From NCBI GenBank assembly GCA_947494035.1, contig CANLTN010000007.1:180548-244547 (forward strand): a DNA stretch of 64,000 bases, in the 5' to 3' direction. Of this stretch, positions 34,731 to 44,158 are shown piece by piece. Made by a program: the position numbers and the translations under genes. The notes under the pieces are model-generated. The model was not told the DNA's origin. It saw only the letters and a list, made by a program, of their open reading frames with translations, and searched no databases. Source of the stretch: Pseudovibrio sp947494035. Lineage in GTDB: Bacteria > Pseudomonadota > Alphaproteobacteria > Rhizobiales > Stappiaceae. Position 1 is the stretch's first letter; the number at the start of each line of letters is the position of its first letter.

Positions 34731-35279
34731 ATGGTGAGTGGGCATGTTTTTATCGCGACCAGTTTGGATGGGTTTGTTGCGCGGGAAGATCGGGCGTTGG
34801 ATTGGTTGATGAAACAGCCAAGCACCGGAGAAGACTATGGCTATGATGGCTTTATGGAGCGAATGGATGGGCTGATCATGGGGCGAGGGTCCTATGAGAC
34901 CGTGTTGGGATTTGAGACTTGGCCCTATTCAAAGCCGGTTGTTGTTTTGAGCAAGACACTTACGCAGACCGATGTGCCAGACGCGCTGAAAGACAAAATT
35001 CGTATAACCGCATCTAATCCAGTGGAGGTTATGGCGGAGCTGTCAGCGGAAGGTTGGAAACGTGCGTATGTTGATGGTGGCAAGGTGGTGCAGTCATTTA
35101 TTCGAGCAGGGTTGGTAGAAGATATCCTTCTTACTCATGTTCCAATTTTGATTGGTCGCGGATTGCGTTTGTTTGGTGATCTTGCTGCGGATATTGATCT
35201 TGAGTTGGTTTCCAGCCGGGCTTTCAAATCCGGTATGGTGCAGAGCCATTATCGATTGATGTCAGGCCTGGGGAGTTGA
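34731..35279 (+). CDS. Dihydrofolate-reductase-like (RibD C-terminal) protein
   Basis: About 182 residues of the RibD-C/DHFR superfamily. It opens with HVFIATSLDGFVAREDRALDWL, has GRGSYETV and WPYSKPVVVLSKT in the NADPH-binding core, and VDGGKVVQSFIRAGLVEDILLT later. These are the usual motifs of DHFR-family proteins close to YwjB and YyaP. The frame is open from ATG 34716, but that codon lies in the operator and lacks a ribosome-binding site, so I prefer ATG 34731. Its stop is 2 bases before the TetR start, so the two are co-transcribed. Confidence 0.78.
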   Translation: MVSGHVFIATSLDGFVAREDRALDWLMKQPSTGEDYGYDGFMERMDGLIMGRGSYETVLGFETWPYSKPVVVLSKTLTQTDVPDALKDKIRITASNPVEVMAELSAEGWKRAYVDGGKVVQSFIRAGLVEDILLTHVPILIGRGLRLFGDLAADIDLELVSSRAFKSGMVQSHYRLMSGLGS

Positions 35280-35281
35280 GG

Positions 35282-35836
35282 ATGGGACGGCCGGCGAAAT
35301 CGCAGAAGTTACTCGGCAAAGAGCGGATTTTTGAGGAAGCGATGCTGCTTCTGGATGAGGGGAGTGAACCTGCGGTCACCTATCGAGAGCTTGCCAAACG
35401 GCTCGATGTTACTGCGATGGCTGTTAAACACCATGTTGGGTCGCGCAAGGAGTTGTTTCAGCAGCTTATTGTGCGTGCTTTTGAAGGGACTACGGATGTA
35501 CCTGAAGAGCTGAGTGGCGCTGCCGCTCTTACTCATAGGCTTGAGAGCTATTGTGAGAGAGTGATTGCGCATCCAGCGCTTATGCAGAGTATTTTGGCAA
35601 ATCCTGCTTTGATGCCGCACCAGCTGCATTTATTGACAGCGCAAATCCGCTCCTACGTCCGTTCTTTGCTTTCTAACGAAAGTGAGGTTGAGATCGTTGT
35701 CGGTTTAATTGCTGACTACACTCATGGCTTCGCGACCAGTGTGGCAACTTATCGAGATGGAAGTTCTGATGTAAAAGGATTGCGGATCGAGGACTATCGA
35801 AGAGGGTTAGAGTGGATATTGGCGAGGTTATCCTGA
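35282..35836 (+). CDS. TetR/AcrR-family transcriptional regulator
   Basis: A 184-residue repressor with an N-terminal helix-turn-helix (YRELAKRLDVTAMAVKHHVGSRKELFQQLI) and a ligand-binding C-terminal domain. The ATG at 35282 is favoured by a GGGGAG ribosome-binding site at 35270. TTG 35276 is the open alternative. It likely controls its own operon through the palindrome at 34694-34716. The inducer is unknown. Confidence 0.82.
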   Translation: MGRPAKSQKLLGKERIFEEAMLLLDEGSEPAVTYRELAKRLDVTAMAVKHHVGSRKELFQQLIVRAFEGTTDVPEELSGAAALTHRLESYCERVIAHPALMQSILANPALMPHQLHLLTAQIRSYVRSLLSNESEVEIVVGLIADYTHGFATSVATYRDGSSDVKGLRIEDYRRGLEWILARLS

Positions 35837-36037
35837 CTGCCGTTGCTTGAAGAAATATTGCATTGAAATCGAAGGTGTTTTTTTCGAGTGATGAAGAAAT
35901 ATTCATCGTGCGCATAGCGACGCTAGATTCTCCAAAAAAACGCTATTTTTCGGCATTTCCGGCGCTATCTGGCATTGTTCTGGAGGGCCTGTCCTGCTAC
36001 ATGCTGCGACAGAATTGTAAAGCATACGAGGACTAGC

Positions 36038-37366
36038 ATGATCCCGCGCTATTCGCGTCCTGACATGGTCGCTATTTGGTCTCCTGAAACGAAATTCCGC
36101 ATCTGGTTTGAGATTGAAGCTCATGCCTGTGATGCTTTGGCAGAGTTGGGTGTGATCCCGAAAGAGTCTGCTGCGAAGATCTGGGAGAAGGGCGGTCCTG
36201 CGACTTTCGATATCCCTCGCATTGACGAGATCGAACGTGAGACCAAACACGATGTGATTGCGTTCCTCACCCATCTGGCTGAGATTGTTGGTCCGGATGC
36301 GCGCTTTGTGCACCAGGGCATGACTTCTTCTGACGTTCTGGACACTTGCTTTAACGTTCAGCTGGTTCGTGCTGCAGACCTTCTGCTGGCTGATATGGAC
36401 AAGCTGCTGGCTGCATTGAAGCGCCGTGCGTTTGAACACAAAGACACAGTGACCATCGGTCGTTCCCACGGTATTCATGCTGAGCCAGTGACTTTTGGTC
36501 TGAAGATGGCGCAGGCTTATGCTGAGTTTGATCGCTGTAAGAAGCGCCTTGAGCTGGCTCGTGAAGAGATCGCAACCTGTGCCATTTCCGGCGCTGTTGG
36601 TACATTTGCAAACATTGACCCGCGTGTTGAAGAGCATGTTGCGGAGAAGCTGGGTCTGGGTGCTGAGCCTGTATCCACTCAGGTTATTCCGCGTGACCGT
36701 CATGCCATGTTCTTTGCGGTGCTGGGTGTGATCGCTTCTTCCATCGAGCGTTTGTCGACTGAAGTTCGTCATTTGCAGCGGACCGAGGTTCTGGAAGCCG
36801 AGGAGTTCTTCTCCAAAGGCCAGAAAGGCTCTTCTGCGATGCCGCACAAGCGTAACCCAGTGCTGACCGAAAACCTGACCGGTCTGGCGCGTATGGTTCG
36901 CTCTTATGCAATGCCTGCGATGGAAAACGTTGCGCTATGGCACGAGCGCGATATTTCGCACTCTTCCGTTGAGCGCATGATCGGTCCTGATGCGACTGTG
37001 ACACTGGATTTTGCGTTGGCTCGTCTGACCAATGTAATGGAAAATCTGGTGGTTTACCCAGAACGCATGATGGGTAACATGGATCGTCTCGGCGGTCTGG
37101 TGCACTCCCAGCGTATTTTGCTGGCACTGACACAGGCTGGTGCGTCTCGTGAAGACAGCTACCGTCTGGTCCAGCGCAATGCGATGAAGGTTTGGGACAG
37201 CTATCAGGTTTCCGGTGATGCGAAGGTCGACTTCCTGACTGAGTTGCTGGCGGATGAAGATGTTCGCAACTACCTGTCTGAAGAGCAGATCCGCGATCGT
37301 TTTGACCTTGGTTACCACACCAAGAATGTTGATGTGATCTTCAAGAGGGTCTTTGGCGAGGCCTAA
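36038..37366 (+). CDS. purB: Adenylosuccinate lyase
   Basis: Catalyses two steps of purine synthesis: release of fumarate from SAICAR and from adenylosuccinate. At 442 residues it has the normal length. The N-terminus MIPRYSRPDMVAIWSPETK, the segment MTSSDVLDT (about 92-100) and the fumarase/aspartase-family signature GSSAMPHKRNP (about 264-274) are intact. ATG 36038 follows an ACGAGGAC ribosome-binding site and gives the standard start; the frame opens upstream at 35975 without support. purE and purK lie 13 kb away on the other strand. Confidence 0.95.
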   Translation: MIPRYSRPDMVAIWSPETKFRIWFEIEAHACDALAELGVIPKESAAKIWEKGGPATFDIPRIDEIERETKHDVIAFLTHLAEIVGPDARFVHQGMTSSDVLDTCFNVQLVRAADLLLADMDKLLAALKRRAFEHKDTVTIGRSHGIHAEPVTFGLKMAQAYAEFDRCKKRLELAREEIATCAISGAVGTFANIDPRVEEHVAEKLGLGAEPVSTQVIPRDRHAMFFAVLGVIASSIERLSTEVRHLQRTEVLEAEEFFSKGQKGSSAMPHKRNPVLTENLTGLARMVRSYAMPAMENVALWHERDISHSSVERMIGPDATVTLDFALARLTNVMENLVVYPERMMGNMDRLGGLVHSQRILLALTQAGASREDSYRLVQRNAMKVWDSYQVSGDAKVDFLTELLADEDVRNYLSEEQIRDRFDLGYHTKNVDVIFKRVFGEA

Positions 37367-37393
37367 GTCGCCGAGTACACACAAGTGGAGAGG

Positions 37394-37756
37394 ATGATGA
37401 AGCTTTATGGTCTACGGATTTTTGTAAGTGACATCGGAAAGGCCAAGGAGTTTTATGTTAAAACGCTCGGTCTTCCTCTTAGCTGGGAAATGCCTGAGCT
37501 TGGCGCATTTGGTGCCAAGCTCGACAACGCTGAACTCATTGTTGAGCAGGCGCATAACGAAGAAGACCGCGAGTATATAGGCCGGTTTTTGGGCACCACA
37601 CTTCAGGTCGATGACATTGTCGATACCTATGAACGCCTTTGTGAGAAGGGCGTTGTTTTCTCCAGTCCCCCTGAAAAACAGGTGTGGGGCGGAGTTCTTG
37701 CACATTTTCATGATCCGTTTGGTAATGTTTTGACACTGCTGGGCGAACCTCACTGA
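37394..37756 (+). CDS. VOC-superfamily glyoxalase-like protein
   Basis: About 120 residues with a single VOC module: LRIFVSDIGKAKEFYVKTLG at the start and HFHDPFGNVLTLLGEP at the end. A GAGAGG ribosome-binding site precedes ATG 37394; GTG 37385 is also open. It follows purB by 27 bases on the same strand and may be co-transcribed with it. Substrate unknown. Confidence 0.75.
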   Translation: MMKLYGLRIFVSDIGKAKEFYVKTLGLPLSWEMPELGAFGAKLDNAELIVEQAHNEEDREYIGRFLGTTLQVDDIVDTYERLCEKGVVFSSPPEKQVWGGVLAHFHDPFGNVLTLLGEPH

Positions 37757-37809
37757 CAATACGGCTGCGTTTGTTTTAATGGAGCGTAGGCGGATCAGGA
37801 GTCATTGCT

Positions 37810-38610
37810 ATGAGAATTGCGGTTATCTCGGACATTCACGGCAACTTGCCTGCTTTGGAAGCTGTTCATCACGACATCAAGTACAAGTCGCCGGATTTGG
37901 TTTTTAATCTGGGTGATTGCGTTTCCGGGCCGTTGTGGCCTGAAGAAACGGCACAGTACCTGATTGCGGAGAACTGGCACACTGTACGCGGCAATCATGA
38001 TCGGCATCTGGTGGACCATAGCCAGTCGGAGATGGGGCCAAGTGATGCTTATGCCTATTCAGTTCTCTCGGAAGAATCCAAAGCATGGCTGAAACAGCTG
38101 CCGACGCAAATGGAGCATGTGGAGAATGTGTTTTTGTGCCACGGAACACCGAGTGCAGATGATGTCTATCTTACTGAAGAGGTTTGTAACGGTCACACGA
38201 AGATTGCATCGCCGGAACATGTGTTGAAGCACATTGGCGAGGTGATCTCTCCGCTGATTGTGTGTGGGCACTCGCATATCCCGCGGGTGATCTGGGTGGA
38301 TACGACCGGACAGATTGTAATGAATGCGGGAAGTGTCGGGCTGCCGGCTTATGAGGATGACAAGCCACATCCGCATGTGATGCAAGTGGGAAGCCCTCAT
38401 GCGCGGTACACGATTGTGACGCGGGTGGGGACGCGGTGGTCCTTTGAAGAGCGGGCGGTGAACTACGATTGGGACCAAGCAAGTAGAAAAGCTGCGCGTA
38501 ATCAACGGGGAGATTGGGCTGGTGCTTTGAAAACCGGCTATTTTCGTCCTATTAAGCTGCCAGAGTTTTTAGCACGACCACGGATTGAGGAACCCTATGA
38601 AGATTTCTGA
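37810..38610 (+). CDS. Metallophosphoesterase (YfcE/DR1281-like phosphodiesterase)
   Basis: A 266-residue calcineurin-like phosphoesterase. The metal-ligand motifs appear in order: DIHGN (8-12), GDC, GNHDRH and GHSH. These bind two metal ions and hydrolyse phosphodiesters or monoesters. An AGGAG ribosome-binding site precedes ATG 37810. The next gene starts inside its last codons, so the pair is coupled. Confidence 0.85.
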   Translation: MRIAVISDIHGNLPALEAVHHDIKYKSPDLVFNLGDCVSGPLWPEETAQYLIAENWHTVRGNHDRHLVDHSQSEMGPSDAYAYSVLSEESKAWLKQLPTQMEHVENVFLCHGTPSADDVYLTEEVCNGHTKIASPEHVLKHIGEVISPLIVCGHSHIPRVIWVDTTGQIVMNAGSVGLPAYEDDKPHPHVMQVGSPHARYTIVTRVGTRWSFEERAVNYDWDQASRKAARNQRGDWAGALKTGYFRPIKLPEFLARPRIEEPYEDF

Positions 38611-39148
38611 GGCGGACATTCTTATTGTCCCCGGCCTGTTTGGCTCCGACGCAAACCACTGGCAGAGCCGTTGGGAGGCAAAATTCTCCACTGGTCGGCG
38701 CATTGAACAGAGTGATTGGAGCAAGCCAAATCTTGAGGATTGGGTCGACACTGTTGTTAAAGCCGTTGAGGAAGCGACGCGCCCGGTGGTGCTTGTTGCA
38801 CATTCTGCTGGCGTTGCTACGGTGGTTCATGCTGCGCCGCGCATCAAAAACTGGGTGAAGGGTGCTTATCTGGTTGCGCCAGCTGATGTGGATGACAGCT
38901 CCCGTGTACCTTCTGAACTGAAAGGGTTTGGGCCGTTCCCGACATCCCCGTTGCCATTCCATGCAAAGCTTGTTGCGAGCCGCAATGATCCTTATTGCAC
39001 ATTTGAGCGTGCCGAGCAGCTTGCGAAGCTCTGGAATGTGCGTTTGCAGGATGCCGGAGAGACGGGCCATATTAACTCTGATAGCGGGCAGGGGCCATGG
39101 CCGGAGGGGATCATCTCGTTTGCTCATTTTATGAAAGAGCTTGGGTAG
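38597..39148 (+). CDS. RBBP9/YdeN-type alpha/beta hydrolase
   Basis: A serine hydrolase of about 183 residues. LIVPGLFGSDANHWQSRWE at the N-terminus and the nucleophile elbow VAHSAGVAT are characteristic of the RBBP9/YdeN group; a late His in ETGHINSDSG completes the triad. ATG 38597 lies after GAGGA and overlaps the phosphoesterase gene by 14 bases. Function of bacterial members is not well defined. Confidence 0.8.
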   Translation: MKISEADILIVPGLFGSDANHWQSRWEAKFSTGRRIEQSDWSKPNLEDWVDTVVKAVEEATRPVVLVAHSAGVATVVHAAPRIKNWVKGAYLVAPADVDDSSRVPSELKGFGPFPTSPLPFHAKLVASRNDPYCTFERAEQLAKLWNVRLQDAGETGHINSDSGQGPWPEGIISFAHFMKELG

Positions 39149-39319
39149 CTCGTCTATCTTGCTGATCGCCCACCTTACGGTGCATGTTTTATGCTTGGAG
39201 GGCAGTCAAGGAACGGTTTGCACACACCCACCTTTCTTTGTAGTTCCCTCCAACTGCTCATAGGCGGAATAGTTTGGCGAGGCGGCGCATTCGTTCGATA
39301 TGATTGTTCGAGAGCCGAT

Positions 39320-40144
39320 TTAGGCCTTTGCATGTTCTGACAGATAGTAGCTCGGTGTGTGTCCGGTCAGTTTTTTGAATGCCCTGCTGAAATGGGCATG
39401 GTCGAAGTAGCCGAGGGATTGGGCGAGGTCTGTCAGGTTCAGGCTTCGACCGGAATTGATCGTATCGACTGCGGCCAACATACGATAACGCTCGATTACC
39501 CATTTGGGATTGATGCCGATATGGCTTTGGAACAGGCGCTGGATCGTTCTTGTTTGGAATCCGGAGGCTTGGGATAGGTCTGTCAGGTTGTTGATCTCTT
39601 CTGATTTGGCGATGAGTTCAACAAGTGCATTTGCATCTTGGGCCTTTGTGGTAAGGGGCTGTTGATGTGAGATCAGGAGCTTATCTATGTGGCGGGCAAA
39701 GTCTTTGGGATCTTCAGCAGACCTCAGCTGAGCCTCCAGTTGGTGATCGGATTGTTTCAGGAATGGCTCGATATCTGTGTGGGTGTTGAGGAGCCGGGAT
39801 GGGTTATATCTGAAGAAGTCCGCAAAAGCGCCGGGACGAAACTTTATGCCAAACACACGGCCAGTTTCCTGAAGGGTGTAGTAAAACACGCCCGTGTTAA
39901 TGCCAAAAACGCCTGTGTCGTGAGATGTGTCGATGACAATGTGCTGGGATGGGTGGGGTAGGTTGGCCTGCTGGTAAGGTGGTTTATCCCTTAAATCCCA
40001 AGTGATTAGCCAGTAAAACTCAATTGCTGGCTGCAATGGTTCTGCCGGAAGAAACCTGTCCAGATTGAAGTGTTGAAGGCTGCTGTGCTGGTTCAGTAGG
40101 CCGCTGATCTGGCTTGGAGTTTCAATCTGATTTGGCATAGGCAT
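39320..40144 (-). CDS. AraC-family transcriptional regulator
   Basis: A 274-residue activator or repressor. The C-terminal AraC DNA-binding domain (about 175-270) contains LTDLSQASGFQTRTIQRLFQ and LTDLAQSLGYFDHAHFSRAFK, the two helix-turn-helix units, ending in FKKLTGHTP. The N-terminal sensor half resembles DUF6597-type domains. It is divergent from the DUF3224 gene at 40227, which is a likely target. Confidence 0.85.
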   Translation of the reverse strand: MPMPNQIETPSQISGLLNQHSSLQHFNLDRFLPAEPLQPAIEFYWLITWDLRDKPPYQQANLPHPSQHIVIDTSHDTGVFGINTGVFYYTLQETGRVFGIKFRPGAFADFFRYNPSRLLNTHTDIEPFLKQSDHQLEAQLRSAEDPKDFARHIDKLLISHQQPLTTKAQDANALVELIAKSEEINNLTDLSQASGFQTRTIQRLFQSHIGINPKWVIERYRMLAAVDTINSGRSLNLTDLAQSLGYFDHAHFSRAFKKLTGHTPSYYLSEHAKA

Positions 40145-40226
40145 AAAAGATCGCAGCTGTCGCGCTTTTACAAGCCCTTACTGGGCTCTCACTGTAGATG
40201 TTCGGTTTCTTTTGAACAAGGAGCTG

Positions 40227-40655
40227 ATGATGGTGAAGGTGGTATGCACATATAGTCTTGAAGAGTGGAAGGAAGAGGTTGTTGAGGCACTCTCCCAAGC
40301 AGGAAAGGTATCTTCTGTACGGGCACGTGGTCCTGTCGCGGGAGATATTGTCGGGCAGGTGAATACGTTCTACTTGCTTGCTTATGTGGCTGAGAAGCTG
40401 GGGAGTTACACCGGGTATACGCAAATCTCGGGATGTTATGGTGCGCGTGACGGCACGTTTCTTATTGAGGAAACCGGGGTGTTTGATGCGGAAGGTGTCC
40501 GTTCTTCAGTGCGCATTGTTCCCGGTTCAGGTACTGGAGATTTCAAGGGTATTGCAGGCTCTGGTAATTTTATTAGCTCCCATGGCAGCACTGTCGAATG
40601 CCGGTTTGAGCTGGAGTTTGCGGAGCGAGTTGAATTCGCAGGAACAAAGATGTGA
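40227..40655 (+). CDS. DUF3224 domain protein
   Basis: About 142 residues matching DUF3224: an early VSSVRARGPVAGDIVG, then a YTGYTQISGCYGARDGTFLIEETGVFD segment and GSGTGDFKGIAGSG near the end. Members form a small beta-barrel of unknown role. ATG 40227 follows an AAGGAG ribosome-binding site. It is divergent from the AraC regulator. Confidence 0.78.
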   Translation: MMVKVVCTYSLEEWKEEVVEALSQAGKVSSVRARGPVAGDIVGQVNTFYLLAYVAEKLGSYTGYTQISGCYGARDGTFLIEETGVFDAEGVRSSVRIVPGSGTGDFKGIAGSGNFISSHGSTVECRFELEFAERVEFAGTKM

Positions 40656-40755
40656 TTAGGTAATTCTTAAAAGTTCCCTTGGGTTTCCTGCGTTTTCTGC
40701 TAGTTTTGCAGTGCACTATGTCTTGCAACAAGAGTATGAGGCGCAGGAACCCTAT

Positions 40756-42126
40756 ATGCCTTCCACACGTGACCATGAAGCAAATCGGATGACTGCCCGC
40801 ATTGGCCGCTATGCCAAGGTTGGTGGTAATATGAGCGGTATTGCAGCCAAGCTTGCAGCTGGCAAGTTGCTTGGGTGGGAACAGGACCCGACCAAGAATG
40901 CAGCTGCTATTGCTGAAACTCTCGGTGAGCTAAAAGGTCCATTGATGAAGGTGGCGCAGCTGCTTTCAACCATACCGGATGCGGTTCCACCTGAATATGC
41001 GACTGAACTGGCGATCCTGCAGGCGAATGCTCCACCGATGGGCTGGGCGTTTGTTAAACGGCGCATGCGTGCTGAGCTTGGGCCGGGTTGGCAGGATAAG
41101 TTTGACAGCTTCGAGAAGGAACCTGCAGCTGCAGCTTCTCTTGGTCAGGTGCATAAAGCCATGGATCTGGAAGGAGCTCAGCTCGCCTGCAAACTGCAGT
41201 ATCCGGATATGGACAGTGCTGTTGAGGCTGATTTAAACCAATTTAAAATGTTGCTTGCTTTGCATCGGCGGTTCCGGCCTGCGATTGAGACTTCTGAGAT
41301 AGAGAAAGAAGTTGGAGACCGACTGCGGGAGGAGCTGGATTATCGCAGGGAAGCGCGGCATTCCAAGCTTTACGCCAATGTGTTTGCTACAGATGATCAG
41401 GTTCGGGTTCCAGATGTGTTTGAAGATCTGTCAACGCGGCGTCTGCTTTCTATGTCTTGGTTGGAAGGCCGTCCGCTTCTGGCCTACCGGCAGGAGAAGC
41501 TGGAGGCCCGCAACAAGATTGCGCAGGTCATGTTCAAGGCATGGTGGCATCCGTTTGCGAAATATGGCGTGATCCATGGTGATCCGCATTTGGGGAACTA
41601 TACAATTTTTGAGGATGGTACGGAGCCGGTGGGCGTGAACCTACTGGATTATGGCTGCGTGCGCATCTTTCCGCCTGACTTTGTTCAAGGGGTGGTGGAT
41701 CTGTACTACGGCTTGCTTGATGACCATCCGGAGCGCGTGGTTGCCGCCTATGAGACATGGGGTTTCAATGGGCTGTCCAATGAACTCATCGAAACGCTAA
41801 ACATCTGGGCGAACTTCATTTTTGGTCCTCTCTTGAGTGATCAGGTCCGCTCGATCGCCGATGGTGTTTCGCCAGCGAGTTATGGGCGTAATGAGGCGTT
41901 CAGAGTGCACCAGTCTCTCAAAGAACTGGGGCCGGTGAAGATCCCTCGTTACTTCGTCTTTATGGATCGGGCCGCTATCGGACTTGGGTCCGTGTTCCTT
42001 CATTTGCGGGCTGAGCTTAACTTCCACCGTCTGTTTAACGAGCAGATTGATGGATTTGGACAGGATGTGCTGACGGCCCATCAGAAGCATCAGCTGAATT
42101 TGTGTGGTTTGACTGATGAGCGTTGA
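40756..42126 (+). CDS. ABC1/UbiB-family atypical kinase
   Basis: About 456 residues of the ABC1/AarF/UbiB family. The signature motif is PAAAASLGQVHKA, the alanine-rich loop replacing the usual glycine-rich loop of kinases. Catalytic and metal motifs follow in HGDPHLGN and LLDYGC. Relatives support ubiquinone synthesis. There are no C-terminal membrane helices, unlike E. coli UbiB, so it resembles the shorter predicted-kinase branch. ATG 40756 lies after a CAGGAA ribosome-binding site; the frame opens at 40711. Confidence 0.82.
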   Translation: MPSTRDHEANRMTARIGRYAKVGGNMSGIAAKLAAGKLLGWEQDPTKNAAAIAETLGELKGPLMKVAQLLSTIPDAVPPEYATELAILQANAPPMGWAFVKRRMRAELGPGWQDKFDSFEKEPAAAASLGQVHKAMDLEGAQLACKLQYPDMDSAVEADLNQFKMLLALHRRFRPAIETSEIEKEVGDRLREELDYRREARHSKLYANVFATDDQVRVPDVFEDLSTRRLLSMSWLEGRPLLAYRQEKLEARNKIAQVMFKAWWHPFAKYGVIHGDPHLGNYTIFEDGTEPVGVNLLDYGCVRIFPPDFVQGVVDLYYGLLDDHPERVVAAYETWGFNGLSNELIETLNIWANFIFGPLLSDQVRSIADGVSPASYGRNEAFRVHQSLKELGPVKIPRYFVFMDRAAIGLGSVFLHLRAELNFHRLFNEQIDGFGQDVLTAHQKHQLNLCGLTDER

Positions 42127-42261
42127 GGTACATACTCTCATTGTTGGAATTATCCCCGAAACGCCGGTTATTTTCTGAGCGGTTCCCAACGGAAGTTGCG
42201 TCACACGACGATGTGGTGTTAAAGACTGGATTAGGAAAACTACTTGTTTCGAGGGGGAAAC

Positions 42262-42546
42262 ATGGCTGACGGGAGTGCGTCTGTTATGGATTATAAGGAA
42301 CACGAGAAGACCTACAAGAACTTCATCAACTTCTCCAAAGTTGGGATTCTTGCAGCTCTTACATTTGTACTCGCTATTGCAATGGTTGGATTTGGTGGTA
42401 CTGCCGGGACGGTCTGGGCAAGCATCACCACAGTCGCAACTGTGATTGCAGCAGGTGTCGGAATGGCATCTGGCGACAGGTCCCACGTTGTGCCAGGAAT
42501 TGTCTTCCTGCTTGCAGGCGTGGTGACAATTGTACTGACAGTCTAA
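42262..42546 (+). CDS. aa3-type cytochrome c oxidase subunit IV
   Basis: A 94-residue membrane protein with the short soluble DYKEHEKTYKNFINFSK start and two or three hydrophobic segments typical of the small alphaproteobacterial subunit IV that accompanies the aa3 oxidase. The ATG at 42262 is preceded by a strong GAGGGGGAAA ribosome-binding site. It stands alone, as it often does; the catalytic subunits are not in the window. Confidence 0.8.
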   Translation: MADGSASVMDYKEHEKTYKNFINFSKVGILAALTFVLAIAMVGFGGTAGTVWASITTVATVIAAGVGMASGDRSHVVPGIVFLLAGVVTIVLTV

Positions 42547-42704
42547 GAAACCTTCGGGTTTTAGATGTTTCTTGAGGATCGCAGGAACCGTGTGTTTCTG
42601 CGATTTTTCATTTCAACCCCGAGATCTGCCAGAAGCGCTGCCCTTTTCCGATCATTATTGAAGGGTAGGGTTTTTCGTAAAGTTGTTCTGAGTTCGGGTA
42701 TCTT

Positions 42705-44018
42705 ATGTCTACTGCGCAAACTGTTCGCGTCCTTCTGCGCTGCTCGTTGCTACTTGCAATCTTCATTGTGGTTGCAATCGTGTCATCGCCCTCGCATTCT
42801 GCCGCACCTGATCCAGGTTTCTCTCAGGTTTTGAGGGACGAGGGCCTTACAGTGCGTGGCGACAATTACGAGATTGTGCCTCCGGTTCTGCGAGACGGGA
42901 CGCTGCTCGTTTATAATCTCAAGGTTCAAGGCAAGATTTACAAAGTGCGCGGAACGGCGACTTTGAAAAAGCGCATCAACGAACTCTATGCGGTTGAGAA
43001 CATCGAGAGGCTGGATACGGTTTCTCAGGCAGGTGAGGGCGTTGTAACGGCCGTTGCCAAGCCTCTGAGGTTTCTTGGAAGTCTGGTGACTGCCCCAAAG
43101 CAAACGCTGAGCTCAACCGTTGATGGGGTTGGCTTGTTGTATAATGGGACCGTGAATGCGATTAACGGCAAGGCAGGTATGACTGCTCGTTCACAAGGTG
43201 ATCCAAAAGAGCCTTCTACGGTGGAAAGTATAGCAGCTGCGGTGGTGGGGCGAGATGAAGCGCGTCGGTACATTGCCGTTGCGGCGAACGTGGACCCTTA
43301 CACAACCTTTCCTCCACTATCAGATGAACTTGATAAAGCTGCTTGGGCCTATGCAACGTCCAACCGTTTGGCCAATTTTGCGACCATCTTCATTCCTGGA
43401 GGTGTTGGTACTGCCGTTTACGGCGTTGTGTCGACGTCGAATTTTAGTGAATCGCTCAAGGCTAGTCCTACGGTTGCGGATGAAACCATGCGCAAAATGC
43501 TGAGCGAGATGGCTATTCCTCAGGCCACGACACAGGCCTTCCTGAGTGCCACTTCTATGACGCGTGGTGAGAAGATTGTGTTTGTTGCAAGCCTTAAAGC
43601 GCTGAAGGGGGTTCACGGTCGAAGTGCACTGGTTGATCAGGTCAGCCGCAATGGGATTTCGCAGGACGCTGGTTACTATTATTTGCTGGGTCTGATGATG
43701 ATCGCCGACTATCATATTGATAGCGAGCGTCTTGTATCTGTTGAGCTTATTGATGGCGTTCCGGTTGGTACAACCCGTACCGGTCGGATGGTTGCCTTTA
43801 TTGCCGGAGATAGAATTGGTTGGGATGCTGAGCAATCTGCCGCCACTCTCGATATTGCCGGTCGGGTCAATCATGCCCGTTCTGAGGCTGGTACGAATGA
43901 ACTGCGCGTGCTGGGGCTGGTTCATCCCATGTTGAAAACAGAGCTTGCTGCTTTGAACTGGGTTATCCGCGAAAAAGCGCCATTGGCCACATTTGCAGAA
44001 ATTGACGTAACCAGCTGA
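42705..44018 (+). CDS. Exported protein of unknown function
   Basis: A 437-residue protein with a hydrophobic N-terminus (residues about 9-30, LLRCSLLLAIFIVVAIVSSPS) that is a signal peptide or anchor; cleavage is plausible near SHSAA. The rest is periplasmic or secreted. I recognise no domain. It contains a hydrophobic patch near FATIFIPGGVGTAVYGVV that might be a second membrane contact. Neighbours give no clear hint. Confidence 0.6.
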   Translation: MSTAQTVRVLLRCSLLLAIFIVVAIVSSPSHSAAPDPGFSQVLRDEGLTVRGDNYEIVPPVLRDGTLLVYNLKVQGKIYKVRGTATLKKRINELYAVENIERLDTVSQAGEGVVTAVAKPLRFLGSLVTAPKQTLSSTVDGVGLLYNGTVNAINGKAGMTARSQGDPKEPSTVESIAAAVVGRDEARRYIAVAANVDPYTTFPPLSDELDKAAWAYATSNRLANFATIFIPGGVGTAVYGVVSTSNFSESLKASPTVADETMRKMLSEMAIPQATTQAFLSATSMTRGEKIVFVASLKALKGVHGRSALVDQVSRNGISQDAGYYYLLGLMMIADYHIDSERLVSVELIDGVPVGTTRTGRMVAFIAGDRIGWDAEQSAATLDIAGRVNHARSEAGTNELRVLGLVHPMLKTELAALNWVIREKAPLATFAEIDVTS

Positions 44019-44158
44019 TTAGAAATGTGTTTGGGGTGAACTCTGGAAGTGCCACCCCAAAACCCAAGGAGCAACAATCAAAATATCGGTGCTTATGGTG
44101 AGAGCGCGCTGGCTGGTGATTGGCCGCGCCTTATGCCCTTTCATGAGCGAGGTGGTCC

